A stretch of 64,000 nt of DNA from Anastrepha obliqua (lineage: Eukaryota; Arthropoda; Insecta; Diptera; Tephritidae): NCBI RefSeq assembly GCF_027943255.1, contig NC_072896.1:7874001-7938000 (forward strand), given 5' to 3'. The position numbers and the translations under genes were made by a program. Shown in pieces: positions 21,702 through 33,070 of this stretch (its first letter is position 1; the number at the start of each line of letters is the position of its first letter). The notes beneath the pieces are model-generated. The model had not been told where the DNA came from and searched no databases. It saw only the letters and a program-made list of their open reading frames with translations.

Positions 21702-21860
21702 ACGACATTCATCGGGAGTCTCTTACAACCTTCTTAACCGCCCGATCCCCCAATTCCGTCATCGGACTCCAACTACCACAAATTGCAGACGAAGAGCTTG
21801 AGCTGTATTGTGAGCCCCACGGACGTAAGAAGCCCTTGGCCGGATATAAGGCGGAGGGCG
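21702..21860 (+). mobile_element. Jockey-type LINE tail fragment
   Basis: The plus strand encodes VIGLQLPQIADEELELY, a phrase found again in diverged form at about 32965-33040. It comes from the region near the C-terminus of Jockey-type ORF2 proteins. The upstream part is cut off by the TTAA element that ends at 21697, which suggests the MITE landed in this relic. Confidence 0.55.
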
Positions 21861-24079
21861 TGTCGCTCCTGCAACGATGAACTCACTGTGTTTGGAACTG
21901 TAATACTGGTTGTAATAAGTGCCGCTGTCAATATGTTTCAACTTGGCGAATTTTTGGAGGACTTCAAGCTGGCCAACAAACCCGTCAGGGATATGAACGG
22001 AATTTATCAATTAAAACGCAGCAGTTACCATTAAATTAATATTTTCTTTATTATTGTTGGCTTTGTTTGAATTTTGATTCTGCATGCTTACAATCATTCC
22101 AGCGCAGTTGTGTTCATTTTTTCATTTATTTTCCTCTTTTACTTTACCACTACATTTTACCAACTTCGTAAATGTAGATTCTTTACGCTTAAAAGAAAAA
22201 TTGTTTTTCTTAATAAATGGCACAAAACCCAAATAAATGCGCCAATAAACACAACTCATCGCTAAGAGTTTACTTGCTAACGAAGCTGTGTGCATCGCAC
22301 AGCATTCGAAGTGGGGGGAAATTAAATTTCACAATCTAATATAAGTTTTTATTTTTGTTAATTTTATTTATTTTATTGTACAATTCGTAAATAATAGTTA
22401 TAGTCAATACATTTACGTATATGCATGTATGTGTAAGCTAGTATGTAAATTTTTTTTTTTTGTTGCATTTTAGTTGTATTGGTTGTTCGCTTTGATTTTC
22501 GTTACTTTTTTGTTTAAATTATTTTATTAACACTTAGATTTTTTTGCTTGTAATTAAAGAAACATATTACGGCATTTTTTCTTTTGAACTAAGCTAAGTT
22601 ATTTATTTATTTTTAAATAAATATAATTCGCATTTTATACATTTTTAATCATAATTATTGTAAATTTAATATTTCTTCATTAATTCAAAATATCTACTAT
22701 TCTTATACAACTTGATTGTTTGCCTTCCTAGCAAAAGAGAAATCATGTTTCTTTACTCTGTTTTTGTTTTTTTTTGTAGTTGGTAGCAAAAGTTATGCAT
22801 GCTTCTTCTTCTTCTTCTATTTTATACTGCAAGCCACCGAATATCAATATTATTTAAGTGTATATAGTAGGTTTTTGTTTGATCCTGGTTTTTAGGGTAT
22901 AAAAAGTGACAAATTCATAAATTTTAATTAATACTAGCACATTTTTTTATAGCTTTTCACTATTTTTTCCATACAATAGTTCAATAGCTTCATTTTTATT
23001 TTATTTCATAGTTTATTATTAGCCAAAAAAGGAAGTTCTGTTGGTTGTTTTATTTTTTATGTTTTGCTCCCTTTATTTTCAGCTCTCTCGCTTATAGTAA
23101 ATACATACACTAGAGTCTATATGTAATTTTGTCCACAAATTCCATTCCAAAATACTCTGCTTTTTATTCAATCCCATCTCATTAACGGGAAATAAGTAAA
23201 TTATATAAATCGGTACGAGTTTGGAAAATTTCCGTGTTTGCCTTGCTCAGGACCGAATGCAGTTTAGTATAGTTTATCTATTTACATACGTTTTGTTAGT
23301 ATTAAATAATTACAATCAATAGCGGGTTTGATTTATGCATGCACAAACATGCATTTACTAGGTATTTGTTGCATTTGTGTTTGCTGTTAATGCATGACTT
23401 TCTTTTTGTATTTTTAGGAGAGTGAGTGAGTAATATGAATGTGAGTGTATGTATATATTCATGCGCTCTCTAGACATTCAACATTTATCATTAAGCTTTA
23501 TCGTACTTAGCATTAAGCTGCTTTATTTGTATTGGCATGAATGAATTCGTATGTAGGCATGAATGTATGTAGTTGGACGCGTAAGAAGTGCTGAAAAATC
23601 GGTGCTTTTTAGTAGGTATTTTAATTTTGATTTTTGCAACTCTTTGGACATTTTTCTTCTGATTTTGACCTTATTAGCTATGCAGTATTTGTAAAAATTA
23701 GTTTCAATAATTTACTTAAGTTTTGCGAATCTTTTTTGAGTTTCATAACTCTCTTTAGAAACGATAATTTGGTTTTTTTTTTTTGAGAAATTTGTTCTTC
23801 AATAAGTTTGTTAGATTTTTTTCCTTCAAGTATCTATCAGCTGGTTATAGTCTTTCCCTAGTGTTTTAATTTTTATATACATACATTCACTTGAACGTAT
23901 GTATGTATGTATGTTTGTATATACAAACATTTGTATTAACTTTGCTTCCATAATCCTAATCTAGGCAATACCCTTCAAAGTATGCAATGATAAATGGTTG
24001 AAAAATAGCAAATAATATTTTTGGCAATGAAGTGTGAAGTGGAGTGAAAGGGTAAGGATCGTTTTCAAAATATTACTTA

Positions 24080-24780
24080 AAAAAAAAAAAAAAAAAAAAT
24101 GTATGCAAAAATTAAAAAGAAAATTTTGCTAAGAAATTTTTATACAAAAATTGTGTTAAGAAAGTGCTATAAAAAAATGTATGAAGAATTTTTTAAACAA
24201 ACTGTACCAATAAAAAGTCATGGAAAAATTGTATAGTGGGAATAAATGTGAAGCGGAGTGAAAAGTAGAGATTGTTGTATAATTTTAACTTATTAATAAA
24301 AAAACTATAAAAATATTGTATAAAAAAAATTGTACAATATAAAAAAATGTGTAAAGAAAATATAATATAAATAAATATAAAAAAGTATAAAGAATATTTT
24401 ATAAAGAAAATTAAAAAAAAAGTTTTATAAAAAAAGTTGTATAAAGAATATTTTCTAAACGAATTGAATAGGAAAACAGAATCAAAAAAAATAGTTTAAG
24501 AAAGTTTTATAAAAAAAATTTTATAAAGGATATTTTATAAAAAAATTTTATAATGTGAATAAATGTGAAATAATAATAAAGAAATATTATTTAAATAAAA
24601 ATTTAATAAACATTTTTTAATTTTTTTTTTTTCAAAAATCTTATAAAAAAATTGTATAAAAAATATTGTGTTAAGAACATTGTCCGAAAAATATTTTACA
24701 AAAAAAATGTTTAAAGAAAATTGTGTAGAAAAGTTGTATAAAGAAAATTTTATAAAAGATTAAAAAAAATATATAAAGTT
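24080..24780. repeat. Low-complexity A/T repeat block
   Basis: Many near-copies of TTTTATAAAAAAA(A)TTGTATAAAGAA follow one another with irregular spacing. A longer motif, AATGTGAAG(C/T)GGAGTGAAA, occurs near 24029 and 24247. No frame and no terminal repeats. Confidence 0.55.
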
Positions 24781-25777
24781 TCCAAATTTAAAGAAATTTA
24801 TTTGAAAATAAAAATATACTTTTTAAAACTTAGGAACGTATAGTACAACACTTTTGCTCATTTTATCCTAATATTTAATTATTTGCAGTGAGTTACATTG
24901 TAATAATAAATTTTCTTGATACAGAATTTGAATTAAAAATGAAAAAAAAATGTAGACTACAAATAAAGACTTCAGTTTTTTAATTTCATTTATTTAGTCC
25001 ATTTAATATAATATATAATTTTAGAGGCTTTTATTTCATGCGCACAGAGCCATACAAGGAAGGTGTAAGGGAATATAATTTTTTTGCTTAGAGAAAAAAA
25101 TACATGAAAATAATATAAAACATAAGGCCCATAAAACATAATAATAAAATTATATCTTTGAATAAAAACTTAAAACTATGCTTTCCATTGAAGGCTAAAT
25201 TAGTTAAAAAATAGCAAATCATATAAAAATTCAAAGTATTTATGGCAGCGTATATTTTTGTTCTTCAAAATTTATATATTTTTAATTTTGTTTTTTAAAT
25301 TTGCATTTTTAACAGGTGCATTTAAAAGTGCAATTTCCAACATTTCAGAATGGAAAAGTTTTCGTCCTATAAGAAAGTTCACAATTTACTATTTTTTTCT
25401 TATAGTATTAACACATTTTGCAGGATAGAAATCAAAATGCTGCTCATTCTGAAATATTTTATAATAGGCGCTGCCTTGTTTTCGTGACAAATAAAATTTT
25501 CTTAAATATAACTGCTTTCTAAAAATCGTGCGATTGAGTGCCGAAAGTAGTGCAAGAAATTTTATTTGTGCAATCAAATGAATGAAAATTAAATAAATAA
25601 AATATAAATAAAAACATGGAAATCACTCAGCTAAATCAAAGGAATAAAAAGGAAATAAATAAAAATAGAAAATAAAACTAAAAAAATAAAATAAAATAAA
25701 ATAAAATAAAAAATAAAATAAATAAAAAAGCTAAAATAAGATAGTTGGTCCTAGTAGTAAAAAAAATTATTAAGAAT

Positions 25778-27130
25778 ATGAATTCCTACTAGAAAAACGA
25801 TTTATTAACTACTGGAGTGAAAGTAGTTAAATGAAAAACAAAAAAAAATTATTAGAAATTTTATATTGATGTGAAAATATCGTCACGCTCGATCAAAAAG
25901 GTATTTTTAAAACGATATTTTAACATTTTTTTTATAGTAAAGCCAAAAACAGAAAAATAAATAGGAGTATAAATTTCTGCTTTAACCCTACAGCTAACGA
26001 CTACCTGGAAGTTGCCTTCCAAAAATTAAATTTTCGATTTATGGATAAAACCTCTTGAAAAGGATCTTTGAACAGGACGAAAAAACTGCCAGGCCGGGAG
26101 CCCAACCACAGGCTTTGAAAAAGCATTCAACGGAGGGTTAAAACAGCGATTTGTGAGTGTTCAAATGCCTACCAATTTGTTTTAAATTTAGTTTTGATAT
26201 GAAAGTGGTTTTACCTTTATACCGGAAATGTTGTTCTTAAAATGATATTTATTAATTTTTTTTAAAGTAAAACCAAAAAGAAAAAACTAAATAGGGATAT
26301 ACATTTTTACTTGAAGAAAAAGGATTTGTGAGTAGTTAAATGCAAACAAATTTATTTTAAATTTGGTATTGATTTAAAATAGTTTTACATTTGTAGCGGA
26401 AATGTTTTTTTGAAGTTGTATTAAAAAAAAAAAAAAAAATTAAATAGGAATATAAATTTATACTCGAAGAAAAATGATTTGTGAGTAGTCAAATGCAAAT
26501 AAAATTATTTTACATTTTGTATTGATATGAAAATATTTTCACCTTTATACCGGACATCGTTTTTTTGAAAGCGATGTTTAAAAATTTTTAAAAGTAAAAA
26601 ACAAAATAAAATTATTAAGAACATAAATTTCGGCATCAAGAAAAACGATTTGTGAGTAGTCAAATGTAAGAAAAAGTATTTTAAATTTTATATTGATGTG
26701 AAAATATTTTCATCTTTGTACCGGAAATTTTTTTATAAAGAGATATTTAAAAAAAAATTTTGAAAGAAAAAATAAAAGAAATTAAATAGGAATATAAATT
26801 TCTGATTAAAAAAAAAATAATTAAGAATATAAATTTCTACTTTAAGAAAAAATGGCTTGTGAGTAGTCAAATGCAAAGAGAAAAGTATTTTATATTTTGT
26901 ATTGATAAAAAAAAAAAATAATAAAAATATTTTCTTACAATTGTTGCGGAAATGTTTTTTAAGTGGTGTTTATAAAATTTTTTAAAGTAAAAAAAAAAAA
27001 TTAAATATTAAATTAAATTAAAAAAAAATTAAAAATTTATATTTTAAGAAAACTCTCAAATTTTGTATTGATGTGAAAATATTTTCATCTTCGTACAGGA
27101 AATAGTGTTCTTAAAGTGGTATTTAAATTT
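25778..27130. repeat. Degenerate tandem array, unit about 140-210 bp
   Basis: At least five to seven units share the ordered phrases GATTTGTGAGTAGTCAAATG, then ATTGATGTGAAAATATTTTC, then TACCGGAAATG, then AATAGGAATATAAATTTCT. The GATTTGTGAGT phrase occurs near 26149, 26333, 26475, 26647 and 26854, so the period is variable. A different segment (about 25987-26140) interrupts the first unit. The array appears old and non-coding. Confidence 0.7.
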
Positions 27131-27504
27131 TTTTAATATTTATTTTTAGAATTGTCTTTTCTATTTCATAACGCGCTATACAAGCATTTCAATTATTTTA
27201 GGCAATAAAATAAAATTTAATATTTGGCCCTACCAATAAAAATATAACAAAAAAAAAAAAAATTAAGAAGATAAATGTCTATTTCAAGAAATACGAAAAG
27301 AGCGGAGTACAAGGAATTGAAGGAAAAAGTGATTTATGATTTTGTGTTTATATGTAAATACTTAAACTTTTCTACCGAAGTGCAATTCTAATCGGAAGTG
27401 TTCTTTTCATATGCTCTTTAATTTTTCTTTGTGTTCATATTCTTTAGTTCTGAAAATTTTATTTTATATTTCATATTTGGGCCATGCAAGTATTTCGTTT
27501 TATT

Positions 27505-27635
27505 GGTGCTGTTGTTGTAGCAGCATAAATAAACTTTTCCCACACATGTATGGGTAATGTTGCTGGAGTGACCGTCCTTGGTCGTTTATAAATTCGGGTC
27601 TGGTAACGTAGTATTGACTGTCGTGAAAACGAAGA
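27505..27635 (+). mobile_element. GTT-anchored short repeat
   Basis: A diverged copy of the 1671-1815 family: GTTGTTGTAGCAGCATAAA, a weakened palindrome, GGAGTGACCGTCCTTGGTCG, and the ending TTGACTGTCGTG. Confidence 0.65.
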
Positions 27636-28371
27636 ATTTCAGGTCGTAATGTACGCGGCATTAAGAAATTCGAATGGAATGGCCATCAATACCATAACAA
27701 TTTTGCTCCATACATACAATTTTGCTCATGCATCTGTATATAAAAGTCCTAATTAATTTATTATGAACACTCTACAGCTTCGATTTTAAGAAAGAAGAAA
27801 AATGATGACTTGACTGACTTTTCAACCAAATGCGCAGAGCTTTTGCAAATAATATGAGAAAAGATATCTCAACAGCAACTTAGTCATAAGTCATCTATCT
27901 TAGGAAAAACTATTTCAATAAATTACTAACTGGATATAGTAAGAAAATAATATAAAATAAACAGTGCCCACTTAACCCTCGCTCGTTCACACTTCATTGC
28001 CAAAAGGACTTGGCACTTAATAATTTGATTAATTGTAAAATATTTTTTTACACAAAAAACTTTTACTTTGAATACCTAAATTGCAACTAAAATTAGTTTT
28101 GCGTTCCCTAAACAAATGTCGCATTACTTTCAATAATTTACAAAATTTGCATACTGCCATTTAAGCCGGCAGGTACGCACATAACAGCACTTACAAATAT
28201 ACAAGCCATGCACATGAATGTTTGATTTTAAGCGATTAAGTGTACATAGTTTGCAGTATCAAGATAGATAGGTAAGTAGGTATTTAGTATTTGATTAGTT
28301 TTACTTTGGGCCTAAAGCCCGCCGCTGCTCGTCATTGTAGTCACTTCGGCCAGCAACAACACTTTGGGTGA

Positions 28372-31300
28372 TTACTCAGCGCCCGCCGAACTGTCTGGTG
28401 TCACATTTGAGTCTAAGCTCGCACAGTCGGACTCCTGATCTTGATTTTCCGAGTAGTTAGCTGCCTCCTGTAGGCGCATGAGCATATTTAACTGAATGGG
28501 AAGAGGAAGAGGTAGAAAGAAGTGTTAAATAAAAGTTATTAGGAGACAATTTTGCCGCTTACCAATGGGTCTGGATTGTCACCATTGCTAGCCGCCACAC
28601 CTTCTAGTCCTACATCTTCTGCGTTTATTTGCCGCAATGGTGGCACCGAATCCGGACCATATGGCCATGGATAGGAGTTGCGTATGAAAATCGATGGGTC
28701 ATTCCATGCGCCACCGCGTCGTCCATATAATTGTACACCCTCGCGCACCGCCTCAACCAGATATGGTGAGAGATGATAATTCCAAATGTCAGTGAACCAC
28801 ACTTGTGAGTCCTTCAAGTCCAATGGACAAGCGAGAAAGAGGCGCGGTCCGATTGTTACATCGCTGGAGCTGTGCGCCTCCAAAAACCGATTTATATGCT
28901 GCCACACGCTGGGCAACCAAGCCAGAACAGTTGACAATTCGGGCTGAGGGTGGCCAGTCTGCAGTTCCAGCTGAAATAGACGGCGACGTAGAAAGCGGCC
29001 AAGGAAACCTTTAACCGGTTCCATGTGGTTGGCAGTAAGTACCTGCAATCAGAGGTGGAAAAATGCATTAGAACAGTTGCAAAAATTGTAAATCTATGAA
29101 AGAGAAGAACAGCTGAAAACTGGTAAATTCCGAAGAAGGGATGTGATGATTTCCAAAACAGCCGCTAAAACGACTTCAGATGACCCGACATAGGACTTTG
29201 GCCAAATCCCCCATTCAGTATTTGCAAAAATTCTAGCTGCCAGCTGCGACTTACCCATCGGAAGTTATGATGCAACTGCAGATTGGTTGTGTTGCACGTG
29301 GCCTGCGACATGGTGCCAATTATGCATGGCAGCTTTCCAGCAGGACCAGCGCTTAGCAAGCACGAGAAGACATCGCCCAAAGCTGACGCGTGATGCAGAT
29401 TATCCAGAATGATCACAGATGGCAATTCTGAAGCGCCATTCGCAATGGCTGCCTGTTCGGCCACATGGCCGAGATACTGACGCAGCTCCTTTGAAGATTT
29501 ATGGTCAACGCTGCAGATAAATTATAAATTTAATAAATTTCCAGCATCGGAATTTGCCTAAAACTTACTTGAATGTTGCAATCGTTTCGGAGGGATTACC
29601 GCGTCCCGAACGTGCCACCAAAAACTCTGCCAATCTACGCGCTAAATAGGATTTACCTGTGCCACTGGGTCCGCACAAGATCAACCGACGATGCTCGGTC
29701 AACAGGCTGATGTAACGGTGCACAATGCTACGCGGTATCAAGCTATCAAAGGCTAGGCTGCCTACACCTTGCAGACAGATATACAGCGTGCGTACGTTGC
29801 CAATGATGTAGCCACAGGGCAGCAGCTCCGGGAAGCCCATTTCTGGCCCACGCTTCGCTTCACCCAAGTGGTAAGATGTGATTGAGTCTGTATTCAAGCC
29901 CAGATTGGTGCCGGGATCAATGCGCGACACATAATCTTTGAAAGTTTTCCGAACAATATAGTCCAGATTCTGCCAGGTTGTCTTGCCCGAGATGTATGTG
30001 TATGCGACGACAAACTCATTCAAACTGGCCGTGGGAAACGCCTTACGTTCGCTGATGCCATCCGCATCGACACCATTTGCATAGAATTCATCGGCCTCTA
30101 GCATTTCCTCGCAGTACTTGACAAAGGACTCGGGTTGTCCCAGATAACAAGCGATGGCAATTTTCTTGCCATCAGTGACATCGGGCAGCTCCTCAACTGC
30201 CGCGGCTGCAATGTGTGCTGGGCTAGGAATCGTATTGAGTGCGGGTGGTGGTGGCGTTAGATCGATATGCGTTGCAGGACTTAGTGGTGGCGGTGGCGGC
30301 TCTGGTGCTGGTGCAGGCGGAATGTTCTCTTCCTCGACCTCCTCCTCCAAACGTTTTGGCAACTCCATTGGTGGGCGCGCATTGCCATCTGCTAACGAGT
30401 AGCGGCGTGACTCGCCGATAGAACCGCTCGGGCTAATCGCATTACCCAGCGACGCTTCAGAGCCAGCTAATGAACGGCTGGTGACCAACTTTTGCAGACG
30501 CTCGTTATTTTGCTTCAATGACATCATCTCAGCGCGCATTTTGTTCACCGTATCTTTGAGACTTTCCAATTGAGAAGCAGAACTCAGTGCCTCCAAACGT
30601 ATATCGGTCAACACCAAGTCCTTTTCGCGCAATTGCTTCTTGAGGTCTTCCACCACATGATGATCATCGTGATCGATTGCATCGATCGGCTTTGCATTGT
30701 CTATCAGCGTGACAGTCTTAGCTGGACTACCTTTGGTGGGCGAAGCATTCGCTGTAGGCAGCGGTGGTGGCGGCTGTGTAGCCAAGGCGGCCAAACCTAC
30801 AACAGCATCGGCATGGCTATGGCCATTAGCTTTGTTGTAAGCAGCGCTGTTTTCGGCATGCACTCCAGGCGTTGCATGCACCCCTATGCTAGCGTTGCTG
30901 CTGCCAGTGCCTCCTACATGATGATGACCGACGTGCCGACTAGTCTTCGAAATTTTGGCATTGCGGGAGAATGCTTTGGTGAAGGAGCTGCGCAGCCAAC
31001 CCTTCTTCTTTTGCTTTTTGTCCTGCGTCGAACAGCCGGAACTAATGGAATTCAATGAACACATCGAATCAGAGCTGTGGTGACGTTGCATAACACCGGT
31101 TGCAGTAGACGAAGGCGTCGATGAGGCGGTACCATTGCTGGCGCCATTCTGATTCGACATCGGCTGCTGTGTGATGGCAGTGCGACCGAGCTGTTGTTGC
31201 TCGTTCTGCTGCGTTTGCACGCCCATGCTTTGCATATGCGCAGATGTAAGACCCGCCTGAATGGATTGCTTGCGTAGCAGCTCAATTGTTTGACGCATAT

Positions 31301-31400
31301 CGGTCAGCTCACCATCTTTGCGCTCGGCGGTAGCCGTCAGATGCTGAAGGCGTGACGTCATATTGGAGAGGGACTGCTCAAAGGCGGCAACCACATGAGC
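28372..31400 (-). CDS. sick: Sickie (Neuron Navigator family), last four exons
   Basis: Coding exons are 31400-29569, 29510-29255, 29042-28563 and 28491-28372 (895 codons plus stop), with GT-AG introns of 58, 212 and 71 bases and a consistent frame. The first visible exon opens after a CATTTCAG acceptor, so this is the 3' part of a longer gene. In order: a coiled coil (FEQSLSNMTSRLQHL), a Ser-rich part (HHSSDSMCSLNSIS), a basic patch (KKQKKKGWLRSSF), a second long coiled coil (VEDLKKQLREKD), a proline-rich linker, and the AAA+ domain with Walker A (GPSGTGKS, shortly before the first splice) and a Walker B-like VIILDNL. The end is ...QDQESDCASLDS.... NAV proteins bind microtubule plus ends and guide axon growth; Drosophila sick acts in axon growth and, by first description, immune signalling (family knowledge). 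No breaks were seen. Confidence 0.95.
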
Positions 31401-31500
31401 CTGAAATGGAGAAGGTGAAGAATTAATTAATTGAGAGTAAAGGTAGCCAAATGTTGCTAGGAAAAAATTAAATTTTAATTAAATTAAATATTGGAGGATG

Positions 31501-31807
31501 TATGAGGTGTGTTCAAAAGGTAAGGTGACTTTTCACACTTCGCGGCAAATGGATACAAAACTGTGATTTTCTGTTGGCCACAAGTAAAACCGTAAAAGAT
31601 GTAGTCATCGAAATTGAAACTTTACGACTTGCTCTTGTTATATATGAAAAGACGGAGATTTGTCACAATTGTAGAGCGAAGGCCATACTTTGTGGAAGAG
31701 CTCAGGAGATAGCAAAGCGCTTTTAGGTGAGAAGCGGTTCGGAGATTGGAAAAAGCGTTGACTTTAGTGTATTACATGTGAGGAAGACTACTTTGAAGAG
31801 GACAAAA
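31501..31807 (+). mobile_element. Possible mariner left-end fragment
   Basis: Begins TATGAGGTGTGTTCAAAAGG, the kind of start (TA then GAGGTGTGTTCAAAA) seen in several insect mariners. Diverged sequence follows, possibly a transposase start near 31646. It is cut by the second mariner at 31810. No right end was found. Confidence 0.4.
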
Positions 31808-31809
31808 TA

Positions 31810-32531
31810 CAGGGTGGGCCATATAGCGTTTGCTTTTTGAACCACCTATTTTTTTGAGAATGGTAACACAAATGACATGTCAAAGGTGTTCATAACTTAC
31901 TTAAAGGTTTGACATTTACGAAATGGGACGCTATACGCTTGAACAAAATTGGGAAATATTGAAAACCTATTTCCAAAGTGGTGATTCTTCTTCTTCTTCC
32001 GCGGTTACAGTAAATGGCGAGCGTTACCGTGACATGCTCAACGAGTTTTTGTTTCCAAAAATTGAAGAGGATGACATGGACGACATTTGGTTTCAACAGG
32101 ACGGTGCAACTTGTCACACTGCCAAAGTTACACTCGAACTTTTGGCTACCGTTTTTGAAAACCGAATAATCAGCCGAAATTCCGATATCAATTAGCCGCC
32201 TCGGAGCTGTGATTGAAGCCCGTTGGACTATTTTTTGTGGGGATCCCTGAAGGACAAATGCTATGCGAACCATCCAGAGACGATTGGTGCTTTAAAACAC
32301 GAAATCGAAATTGCCATTCATGAAATTGGAGCCCAAACAATCGAAAATGTGCTTAAAAATTGGGTTGATCGAATGGCCTACTGTAAAGCCAGTCGTGGCA
32401 GTCATTTGAACGATATTATTTTTCATTCATAAATGACAATGTTCAATCTTCAAAATAAAAAAAAAGTTTGAAAAAATATTGATTAGTTTTTTTTTATAGC
32501 CGATTCAAAAAGCAAATTTTATATGGAATTT
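31810..32531 (+). mobile_element. DD41D mariner relic, internally deleted
   Basis: The left end reads CAGGGTGGGCCATATAGCG after a TA at 31808-31809. The right end is a diverged inverted copy containing AAAAAGCAAATTT. The transposase starts at 31923 (MGRYTLEQNWEILKTYFQSG), then jumps through a TTC-rich joint to TVNGERYRDMLNEF, so the part with the first catalytic Asp is deleted. WFQQDGATCHTA is kept. Stops interrupt the stretch before MDYFLWGSLKDK, and the protein ends at 32432. The same family left an end at 294-445. Confidence 0.85.
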
Positions 32532-32619
32532 GGTGGAAGTTCCATCAACATACGATACCAGATATTCGGCAGAAATTTCTTCTTGATTGGATCGATTTTT
32601 TTAATGAAATGTGTAAGAA

Positions 32620-32830
32620 GCATGACTCCTCGTTAACGAAGAGCCCATATTACGCCAGCTGACTCGCAGGAAATGGAGTTGGATAGGCCACGTTCTTAGA
32701 AAACCACCACACAGCATCACAAGAGTGGCCCTGGATTCGAAACCTCAGGGAAGCAGAAGCCGCGGCGGACCAAAGAAAGATTCACCTTGCCTGACCTATC
32801 TTCCACAAACACAAGCTGGGATAATGTGAA
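32620..32830 (+). mobile_element. LINE tail fragment
   Basis: The plus strand reads RRKWSWIGHVLRKPPHSI, then a diverged GGPKKT-like end. This basic W-G-H motif is common at the C-terminus of LINE ORF2 proteins related to the RTE/CR1-like groups. No reverse-transcriptase core is attached. Confidence 0.6.
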
Positions 32831-32949
32831 GACGAAGACGATACGATCTAATCGCGTTCGTTGGAAAAGCCTTATAAAGGCCCTCTTTACATCCGAATAA
32901 AATATAAAAAAATCGCTAATTTTAGTTAAATACAGCGTACAATTATGCA

Positions 32950-33070
32950 GTGCGACCACCTTCCTAAACTTCGGAGCCCCGATTGCCGCCATCGTAGTCC
33001 AACCACCACCCATCGCAGACGAAGAGTTTCAGCTGCTTCATGAGACCCGCGTAACTTTAGCTTATCGCAT
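32950..33070 (+). mobile_element. Jockey-type LINE tail fragment
   Basis: Shares the phrase CGCAGACGAAGAG and its surroundings with 21740-21850 (proteins ...IADEE...), with several differences and frameshifts. It is only a C-terminal scrap. Confidence 0.5.

Larger units (their letters stand above)
21880..28371. other. Very AT-rich region downstream of sick
   Basis: No protein gene is recognised in 6.5 kb. Part of it must be the 3' UTR of the minus-strand gene sick, whose stop codon is at 28372; the transcript end is not resolved. Inside lie an AT-rich repetitive block (24080-24780), a degenerate tandem array (25778-27130), a GTT-anchored repeat (27505-27635) and short microsatellites (CTT near 22803, GTAT near 23900, AAAAT near 25683). 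Confidence 0.45.

Noticed and set aside
25683..25725. Possible regulatory AT element
   Set aside because: It is a simple AAAAT microsatellite.
30154..31058. Plus-strand open frames inside the sick exon
   Set aside because: They overlap a well-supported minus-strand coding exon and have the composition expected of an antisense shadow.
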